64,000 nucleotides of DNA from the NCBI GenBank assembly GCA_033961575.1, contig CM066736.1, positions 88,457,352 through 88,521,351 on the forward strand. Reading direction: 5' to 3'. The translations under genes were made by a program, and so were the position numbers. Below, piece after piece: positions 33,257-43,805 of this stretch; positions within the stretch are counted from its first letter, which is position 1, and each line of letters starts with the position of its first letter. Source of the DNA: Aselliscus stoliczkanus (taxonomy: Eukaryota; Chordata; Mammalia; Chiroptera; Hipposideridae). Under the pieces are notes generated by a model, which did no database searches, was not told the origin of the DNA, and was given only the letters and a program-made list of their open reading frames with translations.

Positions 33257-33272
33257 AGAATAATGGCTTCCA

Positions 33273-34013
33273 ATTGGAAAAAAATGAAACTACTCAATCG
33301 AGTATTAAACCCTTTGGGTGAAAGGCAAATTTTACATTCTTATACAGGTTACAATGTGTAAACAGCCTTGGAAAAGAAACTGGATTGTTAATACAAATTT
33401 GAGCACTATTCCTGCTTTCAAATCTAAGCCCTTAATTCAAAATGTTTTTGGGTGGAAAATGGGAAAATCTACCTTTGGTTTAATGTCTTCAAGTTTCCTG
33501 CTGAGTTAAAAATTAAATGTGCAGATCAGGCCCATTGATATGCAAATTAACATCAGACCAAAAATTGGTAGTCACAAAGATTTTAGAAACCTTTCAGTAC
33601 TAAGACTTCTAATCAAGATTTAGAGAATTCCATTACTCTGTAAAACAAATATGAAGGAGCCTTTGACCACCTCTGCTAAGTGGTGTGTGTGGAGCCATGG
33701 CCCACTTACTTCCTCCCAGGGTCTTTGAGTTATGGGACTTGCTTTGGCTGTTCTCACACAGGACTTTACCACCCAGTTTTTATTTTACCAGAGACAGAGA
33801 TTGAGCATAGTCTCCATTTGAATTCTCCTGTTGGGAACCTCCATGCACCCTCATTTCCTCTTTAGAGTTCTCTTTTTCTACAGTAATTTCTCCCTTGTTA
33901 ATTATCTTAAGGATCTCACCAGTAAATGACAATGTGTATGCATATTTTACCAGTAAATGGCAATGTATACGCAAATCACTGACACTGCTCTGCAATTTAG
34001 CTTTAGTTTCTTC
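33273..34013. other. Intergenic, no gene recognised
   Basis: AT-rich sequence with only short open frames. I see a short direct repeat around 33915-33975 ('ccagtaaatgNcaatgtNtac' twice). Confidence 0.4.
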
Positions 34014-34026
34014 AAGAGTGTTTTCC

Positions 34027-34462
34027 GTGCCGGCCAAGTGGCACATTGGTTAAGAGGTGGTTTTGGGATGCCAGCGGCCCCGGTTCGGATCCCACATATG
34101 AGGGCCAGTGACACTGCCCTCCACAGCTAACAACAGCTCCACCTAGAGCTGGGCTGTGCGAGCCCCAGCAACGGTGTAGGCTGCAGCCCCTGCTGCAGTG
34201 GGCTGCCATGGGCTACAGTGAGTGGCCAGCAGCCAGCGTGAGCGGCCAATAGCCGTGATGAGTGACACCCAGAGGTCGGTGACCCATCTGCCTCATCTGG
34301 GAAGAGCGCAATGACGATACCAACATGGCCAGTGAAGCAACATCCTCCGCAACTAGACTGAAGAACAAAAAGGACAGCAACTTGTCTGTTCCCCTTCCCC
34401 GATTCCCCAACGCTGTTCCCCTCCCCAATTTCCCAATAAAATCTTAAAAAAATAAAAAATAA
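34027..34462 (+). repeat. Long SINE (subfamily I)
   Basis: The duplication aagagtgttttcc lies at 34014-34026 and 34463-34475. Head gtgccggccaagtggcacat, tail ttcccaataaaatcttaaaa. Confidence 0.9.
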
Positions 34463-34839
34463 AAGAGTGTTTTCCACCATTGTATGTTGATAGCCCATCT
34501 CTTTCCCAAGTCAAGGGGAACAAACTACTGGCCTACCTGAGAGTTCTAAGTCCTCTTTGGAAGGCTTGTGATACTCTGGGAGTTCCAAAATGCCAGGGTA
34601 AAAGTGTACACCATGCCCCACTGGTAGCTGAGCTGATAGTGATGGGCTAAGGAGCACACTCAGTTTCTGGTACATACTGGTAAGTATCTGGATGAAGGTT
34701 GGAGCCTTCATTCCCCTCAATCAAAGGGTAGAAGTCAGAAAATGTAGAAGAGGAGGAGTGGAAGGGGGTCCATAGTGGCTTTGATTAACTGCCTCCAACA
34801 ATGTATCACTTTTTACAACAACAGATGACAGGGGTGGTC

Positions 34840-35165
34840 TGGAGCAAGGTAAGAGTCTGAGTCAGTAGACCTCCACCCCTCTTAGGACGTTACACCCTTC
34901 TGTGGAAAAGCGAGTACCACCTGTTCCTGCCAAATCAATATGTAACTCCCTCACCCCACCCAGAAAACTGGAAGTCCTCAGGACGAGGGGACAGGGGCCT
35001 ATGCCTCTCTCTCCCACCTCAGCTAAGCCTATTCTCTTCCCTGAGAACGTATCGTTAATAAACCCTGCTTACATACTAATCAGCGTGCTGACTTTTGATT
35101 CTTCACTGCAGGGGCAAGAAGAACTGAGACTCCCATTACAAAAGGAATACCCTAGCATTTCCTAA
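34840..35165 (+). repeat. Probable ERV LTR 3' part
   Basis: The phrase ttaataaaccctgcttac followed by 'gctgacttttgattcttcac' resembles the polyadenylation signal and U5 of a class I ERV LTR. The 5' limit is not visible to me and there is no coding part. Confidence 0.45.
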
Positions 35166-35339
35166 CCTGTACACAAAGATGTTCTGTGAGTAGGAACCCT
35201 TCTGTTCTCTCCTGCACACAAACACTTCAGCCATTGTATCTTCTGAATATTTCTCATTTTATCATTTTCTAAGAAAATGTCTGGAACAATTTAGTTGTTT
35301 GAATTCTAAGAGAAAAATGTTAGTTTCTGAGGAGTTAGT

Positions 35340-35895
35340 GAAACTGGAGGGTAACCAAGTCCGGGGCTCGTGCTCCCTGTGCCATTCAGCCAATAGACCA
35401 ACACAGGAATTGGGTTATTTAGAATAAGCATTTATTGTAAGAACACTGGTGATCTGAGAAGGTGGCAGGTTAACACCTTCTAAAACTGCCTTGCCTTCCT
35501 CAGACCAGCTTAGGGCATTTAAGGAAAAATCTGGGCATTATACCAGAGCCTATAAGAGGGTTCTGGGGGATCTGTTCTGCTTCATGGAGACTTCCCTCTG
35601 GCTACGTGATTCTGTGATGGTGTCAGCAACCCAGGTAGAATGATGGGATTAGCCTGGAAATAATGCTAGAGCATAGAGATTGTGATCAACAAGACCAAGG
35701 GTATTAATCATAAGTTTCAGGGTAATTTTCTAAAACAGGGAACTGGAACTGGGTAGGACAGGGTACATTCTGAGCTTAAGCCACAGGGGGTTGATTTATT
35801 GTTAAGCTATAGACAGGTCAAGGAAAGGTGAGGCCCAGGACTCAGAGAGACATCTACTGTGGGGGTATCAACCAGGCCCTGCTTCAATACTTGCA
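35340..35895 (-). repeat. Probable LTR (minus strand)
   Basis: The plus strand shows agcatttattgtaagaac near 35425, a reversed AATAAA, with C/G-rich flanks and no coding potential. It is adjacent to L1M sequence. The family is not determined. Confidence 0.35.
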
Positions 35896-36408
35896 ACATA
35901 TACAGCCTATAAAGGGTTTATTTAAAGAAAAATAACTCCTGCATAGCAAGAAGAGAAATACAGAGATCCAGCTCAATAGAAAATTGGGTAGGAGACATGA
36001 TGGTATGTCATAAAGGAGGGTAATTCAAATGACCCATAGGAACCTGAGAAAATGATCAACCTCAATGAACATCAGAGAAATGCAAATAAAACCACAAGAA
36101 GATACCCACCAGAACTGCCAAATTAAAAAGATCAGCATAGCAAGTATGGGTGACAAAATGCAGAAATAGGAGCTTTACTTCTGGGGAATACAGACTAACA
36201 GGACCATCTGGGAAAATTGTTTGGCAGTTTGACCAACAATTTATGGGACATACATATGTCATATATCCCAGCAATTCCACTGTTAGGTATATACACAACA
36301 CAAACAAGTGATGTGCACAACAATATGTACATAACATGTAAAATACAACAATGTCCATAGCAGCATTATTCCTAAAAGCCCAAATTTAGAAAGAATGAAA
36401 TACAATAC

Positions 36409-36921
36409 TGATGCAGGATGATTTGTGAATGTTCAGGATTTGTGGTCTCGTAACACCGAAGAATGGAGGCATGGACCACGGAGGCAAAGTTTGCAGAGAA
36501 GAACAGTTTATTAGAGCAAAAAAGATACAGCTCTATAACCGAGAGGGAGCATCCGAAACTGGAGTGCCCTCTGACTAGGTGGGGAGGCTTCTGCTTATAT
36601 GTTTTTCCTAGCCTATCTGGGGAGAAAACTGGTGTCTATTAGTACTGATTTATGTAGCCTGGAGGGGGCTTCTCTAAACAGCCTAGTTGTCTCAGAGCTT
36701 AATTGGTGTTTTAGCTCCAGCAGGTGTGTTATCTCCAGGCTGGGCTCTCAAGCCGAGACCGAGGCCTGTCTCAGAGCATAATTGACAATTTTGCTCTGGC
36801 AGGAGAGTGTTATCTTAAAGTTGGGACTTTTCAAGGCTGAGGCTTTAAAAACATTTTATTTTCTTCTCGTTCTACCAGGGAATTCCTAACTGCCTAATTG
36901 TTACACTAACTAACCTGCCTT
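36409..36921 (-). repeat. Solo LTR (class I-like), minus strand
   Basis: Candidate 5-bp target duplication aatac at 36404-36408 and 36922-36926. The plus strand shows agaacagtttattagagc (36499-36516), a reversed AATAAA. About 513 bp with no internal region, so a recombined solo LTR. Confidence 0.6.
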
Positions 36922-36980
36922 AATACTATCAGCAGTAGAATGGGCCAGTAAACTGTCATATGTCCATACAATGCAATATA

Positions 36981-37216
36981 CTGGGGGTGCCAAAAAAATG
37001 TATACAAGTGGACACTTTGGTCAAGTTGTTCAAGCTGTAGTTCACCATAATCAGAAGTTTCTGGATGCTGATGGTACCAACTTTGAGCACCTGTTGTAAT
37101 TGCAGAAGTCACACGTGACTTGTATTCATCTTATGTTATTGGTATATATTGAGTATTACAATCGTAATACAACTTTCCTTTCTGAAAATATGTATACATT
37201 TTTGGGGCACCTTCTG
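36981..37216 (+). mobile_element. Small TIR DNA transposon (mariner-like MITE), copy 2
   Basis: The inverted ends gggggtgccaaaaaaatgta and tacatttttggggcacc are flanked by TA on both sides (36979-36980, 37217-37218). 236 bp, non-coding. The interior is the reverse complement of the copy at 30768. It inserted in L1M sequence. Confidence 0.75.
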
Positions 37217-38018
37217 TATTAGAAAAATGAAAATGAATAAAATACAGCACTATGCAACAACATGAATGAGCCTCACAAATGTAATTTTCAGTGGATTAAA
37301 ACAGACACACAAGAATACATTCTCTATGATTTCATTTATATAAAGTCTTAAATCAGGCAAAATGAACTTCTCGGTTGGTGAACACATGGTGGTGCTAGGA
37401 GAGTGACTTACTCAGAGAGGGCATGGAAGCTGTGTGTTCCTTCCCCCATACCTTGCCCTGGGCATCTCTTCCATCTGGCTGTTCTGAGTTACATTCTTGT
37501 ATAATAAACTGGTAATCAAGTAAGTAAAAACTAGGAATAGAAACATAAAACAGGCAAAAGGAATCTGTGTTGCTGGAAGTTATAACAGTGGTTACCCGTG
37601 GGGAAGTAATGACTAGCGGCTGCACAGGGGCCTTTGGATGGTGGGTAATGTTCTGTTTCTTGATTCGGGTACTCATCACATAGGTATGATTATTTTGTGA
37701 AAGTTCATCAATATGTATGTTTAGGATTTGTTCACTTTTCTGTATGTATGCTATGCTTAATAAAACATTTTTAAAAATAACACAGTCCTCCCCATTGCTC
37801 TGGAGAACGCCAGATCTGCCTCTTTTTAGAGGGGGAGATGTATGATGACTCAAAAGAAAAGGAGCTTGCAGAAGTGTGATTGTGGAAAGGGAAAAGCAGA
37901 GAAGGGAAAAGGGCTGTCTGATGAAGCCCACAAGAATGAGGTCTGGTCATTGAAAAGTGAAAATGGAAGGGTCATGGATGTTTGGAGATAGAAAGAAAGA
38001 AAAAAAAAGGAAAGAGGC

Positions 38019-38469
38019 GAAGTCGGCCAGGTGGCTCAGTTTGTTGAGAGTTGGTTTGGGAGCATGAGCTCTGAGCAGCAGTGCTGCCAGTTCAGATCCC
38101 ACATGAGGGCCAGTGATGCTGCACCCTCTACAGCTGAGATGGTGAACAACAGCTCGACCTTGGAGTGGGCTGCCGTTAGTCACCGGCGACGGCGACAGTG
38201 TAGGCTGCAGCGGGGCTGCAGTGGGCTGCCATGAGCTACTGTGGGTGGCTGGCAGCCAGCATGAGTGACGGCAGCTGCGAGAGCTGCTGTGAGCTGCCGT
38301 GAGTGACTGCCCAAATGCTGGCGACCGACTGCCTCAGCAGGGAAGAGTGAAATGATCACAATACCAACATGGGCCAGTGAAGCAACATCCTACACGGCTG
38401 GACTGAGAAACCGAAGGACAGAAACTTGTCTGTTCCTCTCCCCTAGTTCCCCAAAAAAATCTTTAAAAA
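38019..38469 (+). repeat. Hybrid long SINE (VES-like head, long-SINE body)
   Basis: The duplication aaaggaaagNggc flanks it (about 38006-38018 and 38471-38483). The head ggccaggtggctcagtttgt is VES-like, while the body from 'agggccagtgatgctgcacc' onward follows long-SINE subfamily II and ends in ccccaaaaaaatctttaaaa. Confidence 0.75.
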
Positions 38470-38537
38470 AAAAGGAAAGTGGCATCACACACTCGTTGAG
38501 CTTGTGTATTCTTAAACTGAACAAACAATTGTGCGAA

Positions 38538-38654
38538 GGGCCGACCGAGTGGCGCGGTGGTTAAGAGCTGGCTTGGGAAGCCAGTGGCCCCGGTTCGGGT
38601 CCCACATATGAAGGCCAGTGACACTGCCCTCAAAAAAAATAAAAAATAAAAAAA
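38538..38654 (+). repeat. Short SINE
   Basis: The duplication aattgtgcgaa lies at 38527-38537 and 38655-38665. Head gggccgaccgagtggcgcgg. Confidence 0.9.
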
Positions 38655-38665
38655 AATTGTGCGAA

Positions 38666-39260
38666 ATAATATACTGGTGTGGAAATAATAGTTTATGTCA
38701 CGATGTTGCTTATAAAATGTTCCATAAGCTATACAGCCTTAAAGGATGCATCAAAGCTCTTCTTCCGTGGGTATTAAATATGCAATGTCCACTGAAAAGG
38801 AAAATATAAGAACACGAAGTATGGAATGTCAGGCAGATTCAAATCTAGGATAAGATGTTGCTTAAATAGCAATAGCTTGATAAGGTCTAGTAGACAGTAT
38901 TATAGGTGAAGTAATATCTCCTTGTTAAATTTGCATAAAAACAAGTACTTTAAAATGTTTTCCTTACAGCTTAATTGCCTGTTCATATATTTTTCCTTAT
39001 TTTTCTATTGTTTGTCTTTTTATTCATTTGTAGATGTTCTTTACATGTTCTAAATTTTGCAGAGATCCTTTCCCAGTATGCTTCTACATCTTAAGTTTGT
39101 GGTGTATTTTGCCATTCAGAAGTTTAAATGTTTGATCCTGACTTCATATACTTGATGAGTAAAGGGAAAAAATCTGACATGCATAAGCATTTCCCAAGAA
39201 GATATCAAAATGGAATGCTTTATTTATCACAAGTGGTTCCTTCTTACTGGAAATGATAAA
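38666..39260. other. Intergenic, L1-like traces
   Basis: Around 38960-39140 the sequence (gttcatatatttttccttat ... agtttgtggtgtattttgcc) resembles a minus-strand ancient L1 ORF2 fragment. No gene is seen. Confidence 0.4.
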
Positions 39261-39270
39261 CAATCATGAA

Positions 39271-42200
39271 ATGTTTTTCCTTTTTTTTGAAAAATGAATT
39301 TCAGGTATACAAAGCAATGTAATAGTTAGACATTTAAACCCCTCATAAACTGATAACCCACCCCCCAAACTACTACCCCTCTGACATCTTATAAAGCTTT
39401 AACAGTACCATTCACTATCTTCCCTATGTTGTACTCCACATCCTATGACTATATATACCTATATATTTGTTATAGTTGACATTCAATATTATTCTACTTC
39501 AGCTTTAGATGTATAGCACGTTGGACACGGTCTATGAAGTGATCCCCCTGATAATTCCAGTGCCCATTCTGGCACCTTACAACATTGTTGATGATATTTC
39601 TCCATACTGTATTAACTACCAAATTTGTATTAATACCTTCACCTTTTTCACCCTTCCCCCAACCCCATTCCCATCTATCACCCCTAGATCTAGTACATAT
39701 CTGGCACCATACCTAGTTATTACAATATTATTGACTATATTCCTTATGCTATACCCTACATCCCCATGACTACAGAGTAACAATCAATTTGTACTTCTTA
39801 ATCCCTTCCCCTTTCACCCATCGTTTACCCCCCTTCCCATCTTAAAGAAGTCCCTCTAAGATTCCTTGTAATACTGGTTTGGTGATGATGAACTCCTTCA
39901 GCTTTTTCTTAATGGGAAGCTCTTTATCTGTCCTTCAATTCTAAATGATAGCCTTGCTAGGTAGAGCAATTTTGGTTGTATGTGTTGCTTTTCATCACTG
40001 GGAATATTTTCTACCCCTTCTTGCTTGCCTGCAAAGTTTCTGTTGAGAGCTCAGCTGCCAGTCTTATGGGGGCTCCCTTGTAAGTAACTAACTGCTTTTC
40101 TCTTGCTGCTTTTAAGATTCTCTCTTTGTCTTTAACCTTTGGCATTTTAATTATGATGTGTCTTAGTGTTGGCCTCTGAGTTTGTCTTGTTTGGGACTCT
40201 GTGTTTGTTGGGCTTGTATGTCCATTTCCTTCAGCAGGTTAGGGAAGTTTTCTGTCATTATTTCTTCAAATAGGTTTTCAGTTCTTTGCTCTCTCTCTTC
40301 TTCTTCTGGTACCCCTATAATGTGAATGTTGGTACACTTGATACTGTCCTGGAGGCCCCTTAAACTCTCAATTTTTTGAATTCTTTTTTCTTTTTGCTGT
40401 TTTGGTTAGGTGTTTTCTGCCACATCATTGGTTGGATCCTCTGCTTCATCTAATCTACTGTTGATTCCCTGTAATATATTCTTCATTTCCATTATTGTAT
40501 CCTTTATTTCTGACTGGTTTTTTTCATGGTTTCCATTTCCATTTCTATGCTTTCTATCTCTCTGTTGAAGTTCTCTTCATTGAGCATTCTTTTTTTTTTT
40601 TTAAGATATTGGAATTGGTGGAAGGGAACAGCATTGGGGAATCAGGGAAGGGGAACAGACAAGTTGCTGTCCTTTTGTTCTTCAGTCTAGTTGTGGAGGA
40701 CATTGCTTCACTGGCCCATGTTGGTATTATCATTGCGCTCTTCTTGGGTGAGGCAGATTGGTCACTGGCCTCTGAACGGCTGCTGATAGCAGCTCTTGGC
40801 AGCTCACACCAGCTGCCAGCTGCTCACGCTGGCCGCCGGCCACTCACTGTAGCCTATGGCAATCCACTGCATCAGGGGTTGCAGCTATGCCGTCTCAGGG
40901 GCTCACAGCAGCCCAGCTCCAGATGGAGCTGTTGTTCAGCATCTTAGCTGTAGAGGGCAGTGTCACTGGCCCTCATATGTGGGATCCGAACCGGGTCTGC
41001 TGGCGTCCCAAGCCAGCTCTTAACCAACGTGCCACTCGGCCGGCCCCATTGAGCATTCTTATAACCAGTGTTTGCAACCCTGAGTCTGATAGATTGCTTA
41101 TCTCCATTTCACTTAGTTCTTTTTCTGGAGCTTTGTTCAGTTCTTTTATTTGGGATATGATTTTTTGTTTTCCCTTTTTTGTTTGCCTCTCTGCGTTTGT
41201 TTCTATGTATTAGGTGGGCCTTATGTAGTAGGTGTGCTGTGGGGTTCAGTGGCACAGTATTTCTGGTCACCTGAGCCATACACTGCAGGTGTGTCCCTTG
41301 AGTGGATTGTGTGTGCCCTCCTCTTGTAGTTGAGCCTTGGTTGATAACTGCACATCAGTAGAAGGGACTGACCCTTGGGCTCACTAGTTCTGAGGACTGG
41401 CCTTGAGTACAGTAGAAGAGTTGTGTAGGCACTGACCCTACAGAGCAGGATCTGCTTCAGCAGGACTCTGGTACCTGCCCAATCCATCCCTTGGGTGTGT
41501 CATACTGCAGGCTGCTGGGTAATGCTCCAGCTCATTTTGAAGCTGACCACTGTGGGGCACCAGCCCCAAGACCACCTTAGAAGGGGTCCACTGTAGGTCA
41601 AGTTCAGCCCCAGCCCATGCCCATCCAAGGACACCCAGCAGGTGCCATAAAGAAATCTGCAGATGGCTTCTGCTTGTGTTGTGCTTGGAAGTGCCTTGAG
41701 ATGCCAACTCACAAACCACAGTTGGCTGCTGCTTGTGCCTCACTTAGGGCTGCTCAGCCAGAAGAACTTGACATGCTCAAGCCAGATGCTGCTTGTCTGG
41801 GTTCTGGGAACCTTTGAGAGACCTTAGAAAAGTCTGCAGCTTGAGCCAAGGCAGGTGGTCTGCACAAAAAAAATCAATGGAAGTGGCCTGTGTGTGCCCA
41901 AAATTTGGGTAGGGCGGGGTTCACCAGGGCGTGGTGAATGTACAGTGGAGACACAGATATGGGAGCCATCTGCATCTGCTCACTGGGATGGGGGAGGTCT
42001 CAGTAAAGAAACAATGGCCTCCACCAGCTCCCCCATCCAGGAGAAAGCCACCTCTCCAGCCCCCTTCCCAAGCCAGACAACTCAGTTCCCCACCATATGT
42101 CTCTGCCACCTCTCTAGCCAGTGCCCCAGCACTGGAGCTCAGAGTGAGTGGTCTCATTGGTGGATAAGTCCACGAATGGTCTTTTTAAGAGGAAAACCTG

Positions 42201-42593
42201 GGAGTGCAGCCACCCAGTCTCACTCAGTCAAAATCTCTGCTGGTTTTCACAAGCAGAAATTACAGAAACTTGTCTCTCCAGCATTGGAATTCTGGGTTGG
42301 GGCATGGCTGGGACCTCTCACTCCTCTGGGGAATGGTGGAGACCCCCACAGATGAAATACACCTCCCAGTCTTTAATGGACACACATGGGTGTAGAACCA
42401 GCCCATTCTACATCTCTGCCCTTCCTACCAGTCTGGAGGTGGCTTCTTCTACATATCCTTAGTTGAAGGGCTTCAGTTAAGCTTGATTTTAAGCAATTCT
42501 CAATAATGGTTGTTTTATAGATAGTTGTAATTTTGATGTGGTTGTGAGAGAAAATAAGAACAGCATTTACCTACTGCTCCATCTTGGTTATTC
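39271..42593 (-). mobile_element. Element C: HAL1-type half-LINE
   Basis: The 10-bp duplication caatcatgaa lies at 39261-39270 and 42594-42603. On the minus strand it has a 5'UTR (42593-about 41200) with a YY1-like CAAGATGGAGC near the start, a decayed ORF1 (about 41200-39850), and then directly a 3'UTR (about 39840-39290) and an A-rich tail. No ORF2 piece was found between ORF1 and the 3'UTR. ORF1 is broken by stops and by a SINE at 40592-41047. It is older than element A. Confidence 0.8.
40592..41047 (-). repeat. Long SINE inside ORF1 of element C
   Basis: The 13-bp duplication attgagcattctt lies at 40579-40591 and 41048-41060. Its insertion point corresponds to nearly the same ORF1 region that the SINE in element A hit ('gagcattctt' here, 'aaacattctt' there). 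Confidence 0.9.
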
Positions 42594-42603
42594 CAATCAT
42601 GAA

Positions 42604-43337
42604 CTTCTAATGACCCCTGTATGTCACAGTCTAACTGGCAAAGAACAATAGGATTTTTTGTAGCTTATTGTGTGCAGACCTATGGACTCTATGCATCCCT
42701 TCAGGAGTGCTAGTTTTCACTGCTTAATTAGCATAACTTCTCCTAACAATCACCACCCCCCCCCCCACTCCTTCCCCTGGTATATTCCCTTGCTTTTTTA
42801 CCTCTTATTTATTCTTTGACAGTCAATTGTATTACCTAAGTGCCTCCATTGTACAATTGGAAAATAATAGAACTTACCTCATAGGGTGATTATGAGGGCT
42901 AAACAACTAAACATGTAAATTGCTTAGAACAATGAGTACCTGATACACAGTAAACACCCAATATATTTGAACTATATTACTATTACTATGTAAAATTTTT
43001 CCTTTATAGTTTGTGTTTTTTGTTCTTAAGAAATACTTTCCCAATCTATAGGGATCTATTATTAGAGTGAATTCACAGAGCTTGGTAACTGCTGGGGTGA
43101 TACAGGGAGAAGGATCTATCTAGCACCGCTCTTGTAGTTTCAGCTCAGTCAATCAGGGCTCCAGAAATATTTAAGAGACATATAAGATGTGAGCCTTTGT
43201 GGCTGTGAAAATGCCAACATCACATCTAATGCCTTGGGAGAATTATTTGGGCAAAGTAAAATAGAAATACAAAATCACAGAAAAGCAAAGTGTGATTCCA
43301 AATGGTTTATTTCCTTAGATTATAACATTCATCACAA
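42604..43337. other. Intergenic with a MIR
   Basis: The sequence 42840-42985 ('cctcatagggtgattatgag', 'aattgcttagaacaatgagt', 'gatacacagtaaacacc') is a plus-strand MIR. A run of C (about 42757-42766) precedes it. No gene is seen. Confidence 0.6.
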
Positions 43338-43350
43338 TTAAATTGCATTT

Positions 43351-43458
43351 CTTTTTTTTTTTTTGAGAGCAGCGTCACTGGCCCTCATATGTGGGACCCA
43401 AACCAGGGCCACTGGCTTCCCAAGCCAGTGGTTAACCACTGTGCCACTCGGCTGGCCC
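43351..43458 (-). repeat. Short SINE
   Basis: The duplication ttaaattgcattt lies at 43338-43350 and 43459-43471. The head (cggctggccc) is at the right. Confidence 0.9.
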
Positions 43459-43728
43459 TTAAATTGCATTTTAAAGACTGTTACTGCTGCATAACAGTGC
43501 ATAACAATGCATAAAACATTATTTTTTAATCATAACAAAGTGTCAAGGGACTAGGACTTATCCAGGTAGTAAATGTGAAGACAGACAGCACACCTTTGGA
43601 GTCAGAACCCCTAGATCCCTTCGATGTCTCGAAGGTCATGAGCACCAATGTAGGCCACAAATTAGTGTAGATCTGAGTCCCACCCTTTCCAATACCCCAT
43701 GCAGAGCCAGACACCTGGCAGGGGAAGG

Positions 43729-43805
43729 TTACAGCTCAGCAGGAAGGAACAGCAGGACAAGGAGGCCAGGAAGCAGCAGGAGAAATGCAGGGCTTTCTGT
43801 TATTC
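43729..43805 (-). pseudogene. ART2: Last exon of the ART2-like gene (GPI-attachment signal)
   Basis: On the minus strand a pyrimidine-rich tract ending ctctgcag (acceptor at 43807-43806) precedes a 77-nt exon. It encodes a short polar stretch followed by a strongly hydrophobic tail (residues AFLLLLPGLLVLLFLPAEL) and a TAA stop at 43731-43729. Its phase fits the donor of the catalytic exon at 46091: one base from there plus two here make a Gly codon. In ART2/RT6 proteins such a tail is cleaved and replaced by a GPI anchor, putting the enzyme on the outer cell surface. This exon itself looks undamaged. It is marked as a pseudogene because the upstream exon is split. Confidence 0.75.

Larger units (their letters stand above)
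35896..37785 (+). repeat. Ancient L1M 3' part, interrupted by an LTR and a MITE
   Basis: L1-type ORF2 C-terminal and 3'UTR phrases ('aacatcagagaaatgcaaat', 'agcaattccactgttaggta', 'gtccatagcagcattattcc', 'aaatacagcactatgcaaca', 'ttctatatgatttcattt'-like) run at 35896-36403, 36927-36978 and 37217-37785. The gaps are later insertions at 36409-36921 and 36981-37216. Confidence 0.65.
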
